Source: Pseudomonas flexibilis (GTDB lineage Bacteria; Pseudomonadota; Gammaproteobacteria; Pseudomonadales; Pseudomonadaceae). From it: DNA of 64,000 bases. Below the pieces are notes generated by a model that ran no database searches, was not told the DNA's origin, and worked only from the letters and a program-made list of their open reading frames with translations. The position numbers and the translations under genes were made by a program. The stretch covers positions 54,269 to 118,268 of the forward strand of contig NZ_JRUD01000015.1 of the NCBI RefSeq assembly GCF_000802425.1, given 5' to 3'. Every line of letters starts with the position of its first letter. Position 1 is the stretch's first letter. This document shows positions 58,606 to 64,000 of the stretch, piece by piece.

Positions 58606-61600
58606 ATGGACATCAAGCAATACGCGGCCCGGATCGGCCGTTTCCTGGCGCGGACCTGGGTCTGGAGCCTGCTGCTGGTGCTGCTGGCGAGCCTGCTGAT
58701 CTGGTTCGTCGGCCCGCTGCTGGCGATTGCCGAGCAGCGCTTCTGGGCCTCGCCGCTCAGCCGTCTGGCCAGCATCGGCCTGCTGGTGCTGCTGTGGGGG
58801 CTGGCCCTGGCGTTCGCCGACTGGCGCGGCAAACAGCGCCAGCGCCGCGCGCAGAGCGCCGAGCAAGCCCAGGAGTCGCTACGTCAGCAAAGCCTCATCG
58901 GCGAGGAGCAGGCCGAATTGCGCCATCGCTATCGCGAGGCCCTGCGCACGCTCAAGGGGCACGGCGGAAAATGGCGCGAGGAGCTGCCCTGGTACCTGCT
59001 GATCGGCCCGCAGGGCAGCGGCAAGACCAGCCTGCTGGATTTCTCCGGACTGGAGTTCCCGCTCAATCAGGGCGCGGAGCAGCGTCTGACTCGGGAAGTC
59101 GCCGGCACCCTGTACGCGGACTGGTACTTCGCCGAACAGGCGGTGCTGATCGACACGGCCGGCCGCTATCTGAGCCAACCCGACCCGGCGGTGGACAGCC
59201 TGGGCTGGCAGACGCTGTTGCACCTGCTGCGCCGGCGTCGCACCCGGCCGCTCAATGGCGTGCTGGTGAACCTGCCGGTGGATGTGCTGCAGAGCGGCGA
59301 CGAACTGGCGCTTGAATACCTGGCGCGCCAGACCCGCCAGCGCCTGCAGGAGATTCATCAGCAACTGGGCATCGACGTGCCGGTGTACCTGGTGCTCGGC
59401 AAGGCGGACAAGGTGCCGGGCTTCGCCGAGTCCTTCGATCAGCTGTCACGCGAGGAGGCCGACCAGGTACTGGGCATGACCTTCCGTCCCGGGCAGTCCG
59501 CCACCGAGCAGGCGACCCTGCGCGCGGAACTCGAAACACTGCTGCGACGGCTGAATCACCAGGTGATTCCACGCATGCATCAAGAGCGGGATACGGTGCG
59601 GCGCGGGCGCATCCTCGACTTTCCCCATCAGCTTGGCCAGCTGGGCGAGCAGCTGTGCCTGTTCGTCGAGCTGGCCTTCGCCGGCAATCGCTACCAGCGG
59701 GCCAGCCAGCTGCGTGGCCTCTATTTCATAAGTGCACCGCAGTTGGCGGGCGGGCTCGATCCGGTGACCCTCGGCATTGGCCAGCAGCTCGGTCTGGCCG
59801 GCAGCCTGCTGCCCAGCCTGCACACCGGCAAGCCCCGCTTCATCCATGATCTGTTTGCCAAGGTGATCTTCCCCGAGGCGCCGCTGGCCAGCCTCGACGG
59901 CCAGACCGCGCGGCGCATGGCCTGGGGGCAACGAGGGCTTTATGCCGCGGCGCTGGGCAGTGTGCTGGCAATGGCCGTCCTCTGGGCCAACGCCTTCTCG
60001 GACAACCAGGCTCGCCTCGAGCGTCTGCGGCAGACTGCCGACAGCCTGCTGCCCGCCCGCGAGCAACTGGACGCCCATGACGACATCCATCGGCTGCTGG
60101 AAGTACTGGACATCAGTCATGCCGCTACCCAGGTTTTCCCCGACAGCAGCGAGGTGCCCCTGGTGCAGCGCGGCGGCCTGTACCAGCGCAGCCAGGCGGA
60201 GCCGGTGGTGACCGACAACTATCGACGTGACCTGGAACGCCTGCTGCTGCCTCGGGTGCGCCAGCTTCTGGAAACACAGCTGGTGCAGCGGACAGACCGC
60301 GATGCCCTGCTGGCCAGCCTGCGCGCCTACCTGATGCTCAATCTGCCCGAGCGGCGGGACGCCGGCTTCCTCGCCGACCGGCTGGCGGCGGAGTGGTCAC
60401 GGCGCCACCCGGGGGAGGCGACCGTACAGGCAGCCCTGAACGGTCACTTTCAACGTTTGCTGGCCGAGCCGTTTGCCGCACAACCAATCGACGCGGCCTT
60501 GGTGGCCCAGGCTCGCCAGACGCTGCGCAGCGAGTCGCTGGCCGAAGTGGTGTACCGCGCACTGCGCGAACAGGCCCAGCAATTGCCGGAGTACCGCTTC
60601 CACCAGCATCTCGGCCCGCAGGCCCCCCTGCTCAATGGCAGCGACCATGCCATACCCGGCCTCTACACCCAACGCGGCTATCGACACTACCTGCTCGCCC
60701 AAGGGCCACGCCGAATGGAGGAGATCCTGCGCGACAACTGGGTGCTGGGTGAGAGCGCGGGCCTGAGTCCGCATGATCTGGGCCGCCTGCTGGCCGACGT
60801 GGAGCAGCTGTACTTCCGCGACTACGCCTACCACTGGTCGCAGGCGCTGGAGCAAATGGAGCCAGAGCCCGTGGGCAACGCCGCGCAGGGGGCACGTCTG
60901 GTCGCCGGGTTGGGCTCGCCCAGCTCGCCGCTGCTGCAGCTGCTGGTTCAGCTGCGGGAAAACACGCTATTCAGTGGGCCGGCGGCAAGCACAGAAACCG
61001 CCGGCGAGCTGTTGTCCGCCGCCACAGCATTGGGTACACCGCTCGCCAGCGCCGTACCGGACAGTGCTCGCAAGGCCATGGAACGCCACTTCGCGCCCCT
61101 GCATCGGCTGCTGGACGACGGCGGCGCAGCCGGTCCCGAACTCGCCAACAGCTTGCAGGCCCTGGATGATCTGCACACCCTGCTCAGCACACTGGCTCAG
61201 GCCAGCCAGCCGGAACAGACCGCATTCGAACTGGCTCGCCAGCGCATGAACGGCCGTAGCGACGCCCTCAGTCAGCTGCGCAGCAATGCGGCGCGGATGC
61301 CCAAGCCGATCGGGCGCTGGCTGGAACTGCTGGCCGATGACAGCTGGATGCTGATCCTCAGCGAAGCCCAGCACCACCTGAACCAGCGCTACCAGACCGA
61401 GCTGTACGCCTTCTACCAGGGCGCCCTGAGGCAGCGTTACCCGTTCGAGGCCCGTAGCCAGAGCGAAGTCTCCCTGGCCGACTTCCGCGAGTTTTTCAAG
61501 AGCAAGGGGGTGGCTGACCGCTTCTTCGAGGGCTATGTGCGCCCCTTCGTGACCGGCAGCGGCAACCAACTGAAATTGCGACTGGTCGATGGTCGTGGCC

Positions 61601-62076
61601 TGCCCCTTTCCCCGCATTTCCTAGCTCAGCTGGGCAAGGCGGAGGACATCCGCCGCAGCTTCTTCGCCGAGAATCCCGAGGAGCCCAGCCTGCAGTTCAA
61701 GCTGGAATCTTATTTGCTCGATTCGAACATGCGCCGCGCGGAGTTCCGCTTGGGCAATCAGCAGCACGAGTACCGCCATGGTCCGATCGCGCAAACCTCG
61801 TTCCGCTGGCCAGACCATACCCTGGACGGCAGGGCCAGTGTGCTGATCGAGGAGATCGGGGGCCGCCGCCTCGCCGTGGAGAAGAACAGTGGTCACTGGT
61901 CGCTGTTCCGCCTGATCGATCAGTTGCAGGTGGAGCACCACAGCGGGAGGGATGTGCTTCTGCTCAAGGCGCATCTGGAAGAACGCCGCGCTCAGTATCT
62001 GCTGCACAGCCAGCGCTCGCCCAATCCCTTCGATCCGTCGCTGTTGCGCAGCTTCAAGCTGCCGGCGGTCCTGTAA
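58606..62076 (+). CDS. tssM: T6SS inner-membrane protein TssM (IcmF-like)
   Basis: TssM spans inner membrane and periplasm, connects TssL to TssJ and forms the trans-envelope channel. The 1156 residues begin with two TM helices (about 19-38 and 49-67), a cytoplasmic GTPase-like domain with an intact Walker A GPQGSGKT at residues 134-141, a third TM (about 445-465), and a large periplasmic part ending in the IcmF C-terminal domain. The intact Walker A distinguishes it from TssM proteins that lost NTP binding. Its stop overlaps the next ATG. Confidence 0.97.
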   Translation: MDIKQYAARIGRFLARTWVWSLLLVLLASLLIWFVGPLLAIAEQRFWASPLSRLASIGLLVLLWGLALAFADWRGKQRQRRAQSAEQAQESLRQQSLIGEEQAELRHRYREALRTLKGHGGKWREELPWYLLIGPQGSGKTSLLDFSGLEFPLNQGAEQRLTREVAGTLYADWYFAEQAVLIDTAGRYLSQPDPAVDSLGWQTLLHLLRRRRTRPLNGVLVNLPVDVLQSGDELALEYLARQTRQRLQEIHQQLGIDVPVYLVLGKADKVPGFAESFDQLSREEADQVLGMTFRPGQSATEQATLRAELETLLRRLNHQVIPRMHQERDTVRRGRILDFPHQLGQLGEQLCLFVELAFAGNRYQRASQLRGLYFISAPQLAGGLDPVTLGIGQQLGLAGSLLPSLHTGKPRFIHDLFAKVIFPEAPLASLDGQTARRMAWGQRGLYAAALGSVLAMAVLWANAFSDNQARLERLRQTADSLLPAREQLDAHDDIHRLLEVLDISHAATQVFPDSSEVPLVQRGGLYQRSQAEPVVTDNYRRDLERLLLPRVRQLLETQLVQRTDRDALLASLRAYLMLNLPERRDAGFLADRLAAEWSRRHPGEATVQAALNGHFQRLLAEPFAAQPIDAALVAQARQTLRSESLAEVVYRALREQAQQLPEYRFHQHLGPQAPLLNGSDHAIPGLYTQRGYRHYLLAQGPRRMEEILRDNWVLGESAGLSPHDLGRLLADVEQLYFRDYAYHWSQALEQMEPEPVGNAAQGARLVAGLGSPSSPLLQLLVQLRENTLFSGPAASTETAGELLSAATALGTPLASAVPDSARKAMERHFAPLHRLLDDGGAAGPELANSLQALDDLHTLLSTLAQASQPEQTAFELARQRMNGRSDALSQLRSNAARMPKPIGRWLELLADDSWMLILSEAQHHLNQRYQTELYAFYQGALRQRYPFEARSQSEVSLADFREFFKSKGVADRFFEGYVRPFVTGSGNQLKLRLVDGRGLPLSPHFLAQLGKAEDIRRSFFAENPEEPSLQFKLESYLLDSNMRRAEFRLGNQQHEYRHGPIAQTSFRWPDHTLDGRASVLIEEIGGRRLAVEKNSGHWSLFRLIDQLQVEHHSGRDVLLLKAHLEERRAQYLLHSQRSPNPFDPSLLRSFKLPAVL

Positions 62077-62816
62077 TGAGCGGATGGCAGAGCGCGGCGC
62101 GCAGCGAAACCGGCAAGGTACGCCAGCGCAACGAGGATGCGCTTCTGGCGGCCGCTGATCAGGGTCTGTGGGCCATTGCCGACGGCATGGGTGGGCATGC
62201 CAACGGGGCGCTGGCCAGCCGCAGCATCATCGAGGGACTGTCGGCACTGCAATTGAATGGCACGCTTGAACAGCGCATTGCCGAGGTGCGTACCGAGCTG
62301 GTCGGACTGAATCAGCGGCTAAGCCAGGATCTGACCCTGGCGGCCGATCAGCAGGATTCGATCATGGGCAGTACTGTGGTCGTGCTGCTGGTCGAAGGAC
62401 TTCGCGGGGCCTGCCTTTGGGCAGGCGACAGCCGATGCTACCTCTGGCGGGACCAGCGGCTCTTTCAGCTGACGCGAGATCACTCGCTGGCCCAGCAACT
62501 GATCGACAGACACCGATACAGCGCCGAACAGGCCGCCCAGCATCCAGCCTCCCAAGCACTGACCCGCGCCGTGGGCGCAACGAACGATCTGGAACTGGAC
62601 ACGGTCGAGTTCGACGTCCGCCCGGGCGATTGCTTCCTGCTGTGCAGTGATGGCATCCATCAGGCATCGCCGGCTGCGGTACTCGGTGCGGCGTTGAAGG
62701 CGCCGACACCGAAGCGGGCGGCAGATCTTCTGATCGACTTCGTTATGCAGGGCCCGGCGCGCGACAATCTGAGCGCCGTGGTGGTCCGCAAGATGCCATC
62801 GGGAGTCCGCCAATGA
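62076..62816 (+). CDS. PP2C-type Ser/Thr phosphatase of the T6SS (Stp1/PppA-like)
   Basis: A 246-residue PP2C phosphatase that should reverse the kinase encoded next. The metal-binding motifs RNEDA, ADGMGGH, AGDSR, SDGI and RDNLSAVVV are all intact, so the enzyme should be active. It starts at ATG 62076, sharing one base with the tssM stop (TAATG), and ends overlapping the kinase gene by 4 bp. The order phosphatase-kinase at the cluster end matches stp1-stk1 of the H2 cluster. Confidence 0.95.
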   Translation: MSGWQSAARSETGKVRQRNEDALLAAADQGLWAIADGMGGHANGALASRSIIEGLSALQLNGTLEQRIAEVRTELVGLNQRLSQDLTLAADQQDSIMGSTVVVLLVEGLRGACLWAGDSRCYLWRDQRLFQLTRDHSLAQQLIDRHRYSAEQAAQHPASQALTRAVGATNDLELDTVEFDVRPGDCFLLCSDGIHQASPAAVLGAALKAPTPKRAADLLIDFVMQGPARDNLSAVVVRKMPSGVRQ

Positions 62817-63727
62817 CGGGCATCATTGAGCCGGAAATGACCTATTTCGCCTTTGCGCAGTCGACCGCGAAAAAGACGGAGCCGCGATCGACATGCCTGC
62901 CGCCAGTACCCGACCTGTTATGCAATCGCTATCGGGTGGAACGACTGCTCGGTGTAGGTGGCATGGGCGCCGTCTTCAGAGCGCGAGACCTGCTACGTGA
63001 ACAGCTGGGAGATCCCTGCCCGCTGATCGCGATCAAGACCCTGAACAATGAGTGCGCCGAATACCCCGACGCGCCGACCCTCCTGCACAGCGAGTTCGCT
63101 CGCACGCTGCGCCTGAAGCATCCCAATGTAATCAGGGTGCTGCATTTCGATATCGACCCGGCAAGCGAGCACCCCTTCATCGTCATGGAACTACTCGAGG
63201 GCATCACGCTGGATCAATTGCTCCTTCGCCAACCACAGGGCCTGGCATGGAGCGATATCCACAGCATCGGCGGCAGCGTGCTGGCTGCGGTCGCCCATTG
63301 CCATGAGCGGGGCACCGTTCACGGGGACATCAAACTCAGCAATATTCTGGCGGGCAAGGAGGGTGTTCGTCTGTTCGATTTCGGCCTCGGACACTGTTCT
63401 CAGGACCAGCTTCCACAACTTGACCGAGAGCACTTCAAAGCCTGGACCCCCGGATACGCCGCTCCGGAAATCTTGCAAGGTGAGCCCGCCAGCAGCGCGG
63501 CGGATGTTTACTCGCTGGGCTGTGTGCTACTGGAGCTAAGCGGTGCGCGCCTGAAGAACGAACCACTCCGCCAGCCTGCGCAAATGCCGACAAGCCTCTG
63601 GAAAGTGCTGAACCGTGCGATCTCCAGCCTGCCGAACCAGCGCTGTTCCGCTCGTCAGTTGCATGAAGCCTGGGGGAAGACTACTCAGCACTCTCTGCTC
63701 TCCAAGCTGATCGCCAGGCTTCAGTGA
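62813..63727 (+). CDS. Ser/Thr protein kinase of the T6SS (Stk1-like)
   Basis: A 304-residue Hanks-type kinase. After about 38 N-terminal residues come the glycine loop GVGGMGAV, the ATP-anchoring Lys in IAIKTL, the catalytic loop HGDIKLSN (usually HRDxKxxN), the metal loop DFG in LFDFGLG, and YAAPEI. It has no TM or periplasmic sensor domain, unlike PpkA of the H1 system, and so is cytoplasmic. Likely substrates include Fha. The gene is the last of the cluster and converges on the 5S rRNA gene. Confidence 0.94.
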   Translation: MTGIIEPEMTYFAFAQSTAKKTEPRSTCLPPVPDLLCNRYRVERLLGVGGMGAVFRARDLLREQLGDPCPLIAIKTLNNECAEYPDAPTLLHSEFARTLRLKHPNVIRVLHFDIDPASEHPFIVMELLEGITLDQLLLRQPQGLAWSDIHSIGGSVLAAVAHCHERGTVHGDIKLSNILAGKEGVRLFDFGLGHCSQDQLPQLDREHFKAWTPGYAAPEILQGEPASSAADVYSLGCVLLELSGARLKNEPLRQPAQMPTSLWKVLNRAISSLPNQRCSARQLHEAWGKTTQHSLLSKLIARLQ

Positions 63728-63740
63728 GCTGAAAAAGACA

Positions 63741-63776
63741 AAGCCCCAACCCGCGGTTGCGGATTGGGGTTTTGGT
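63741..63776. terminator. Shared terminator of the kinase gene and rRNA operon
   Basis: The arms AAGCCCCAA and TTGGGGTTT enclose an inner CCGC-GGTT-GCGG stem, with T-rich sequence on both outer sides (TTTTGGTTTT on the plus strand, CTTTGTCTTTTTC on the minus strand). Confidence 0.85.
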
Positions 63777-63783
63777 TTTAGGT

Positions 63784-63901
63784 GCTTGACGATGACCTAC
63801 TCTCACATGGGGAGACCCCACACTACCATCGGCGATGCGTCGTTTCACTGCTGAGTTCGGGATGGGATCAGGTGGTTCCAACGCTCTATGGTCGTCAAGC
63901 A
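63784..63901 (-). rRNA. rrf: 5S ribosomal RNA
   Basis: The minus strand reads TGCTTGACGACCATAGAGCG at the 5' end and GTAGGTCATCGTCAAGC at the 3' end; the two ends pair to form helix I. The internal GAACCACCTGATCCCATCCC is the conserved 5S core. About 118 nt, matching Pseudomonas 5S. It is the last gene of an rRNA operon that extends beyond the window's right edge. Confidence 0.97.
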
Positions 63902-64000
63902 ATTCGGTTGGGGCATCGCGGTTAAGGCGCTACCCCGAAACGGGTATGTGATGTCTGTCGCCTGTGCGGCTCGTTGCAAACATTGGGTTGGTTCGATCGT
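63902..64000 (-). other. 23S-5S internal spacer, partial
   Basis: The 99 bp upstream of the 5S gene match no tRNA and no recognisable 23S 3' end; they look like the operon's internal spacer, so the 23S gene must begin just outside the window. The motif CCCGTTTCGGGG here can form a small hairpin. Confidence 0.6.

Noticed and set aside
63902..64000. Possible tRNA gene or 23S 3' end beyond the 5S gene
   Set aside because: No cloverleaf, no TTC-loop motif and no recognisable 23S 3' terminal sequence in these 99 bases.

Overview
The window is a piece of a Pseudomonas chromosome. The GC content is high, almost every core protein closely resembles its P. aeruginosa or P. putida counterpart as I remember them, and neighbour pairs such as algC-argB, pyrE-crc, yegP-rpiA-ilvA, metX-metW-rdgB-hemW, thiS-thiG-trmB, and the HAD phosphatase with rppH and ptsP are typical of the genus. 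The dispersed repeats suggest a species other than P. aeruginosa, but I cannot name it. Similarities to known proteins are from memory; no search was run.

Positions 1-39,150 are ordinary housekeeping and transport DNA. In order: the 3' part of algC, argB, a DUF3360 membrane protein, pyrE, crc, an HBM-type chemoreceptor, yegP, rpiA, ilvA, the metX-metW-DUF4426-rdgB-hemW run (the last three overlap by 4 bp each), DUF3392, DUF1329, trmB, thiG, thiS, DUF423, mtgA, a DUF4212/sodium-solute symporter pair, ptsP-rppH and a divergent HAD phosphatase. Next comes the phosphate locus pstS-pstC-pstA-pstB-phoU on the minus strand. It carries two readable Pho-box promoters, one before pstS and one before pstC. 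A thioesterase gene, a divergent TRAP transporter (dctP / dctQM) and a hexose-6-phosphate mutarotase follow. Convergent genes are mostly separated by clear intrinsic terminators. Two families of palindromic repeats sit in intergenic gaps.

Positions 39,421-63,727 hold one uninterrupted plus-strand cluster for a type VI secretion system: tssA, tssB, tssC, tssE, PAAR, tssF, tssG, tssH(clpV), a sigma-54 activator (sfa), a VgrG-DUF2235 fusion effector, a DUF2931 lipoprotein, a 42-residue lipoprotein, fha, tssJ, tssK, tssL, tssM, a PP2C phosphatase and a Ser/Thr kinase. This is the gene order of the P. aeruginosa H2-T6SS with two additions: a PAAR gene after tssE, and an effector/immunity pair between sfa and the small lipoprotein. 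TssBC form the sheath, TssEFGK with VgrG/PAAR the baseplate and spike, TssJLM the membrane complex, and ClpV recycles the sheath. Fha, the phosphatase and the kinase provide post-translational control, and Sfa presumably links the cluster to RpoN. No hcp gene lies in the cluster. The fused C-terminal hydrolase is predicted to be a phospholipase toxin, and the adjacent lipoprotein its periplasmic immunity protein.

The window ends with a minus-strand 5S rRNA gene convergent with the T6SS, so the cluster lies directly against the end of an rRNA operon whose 23S gene should begin just outside the window.
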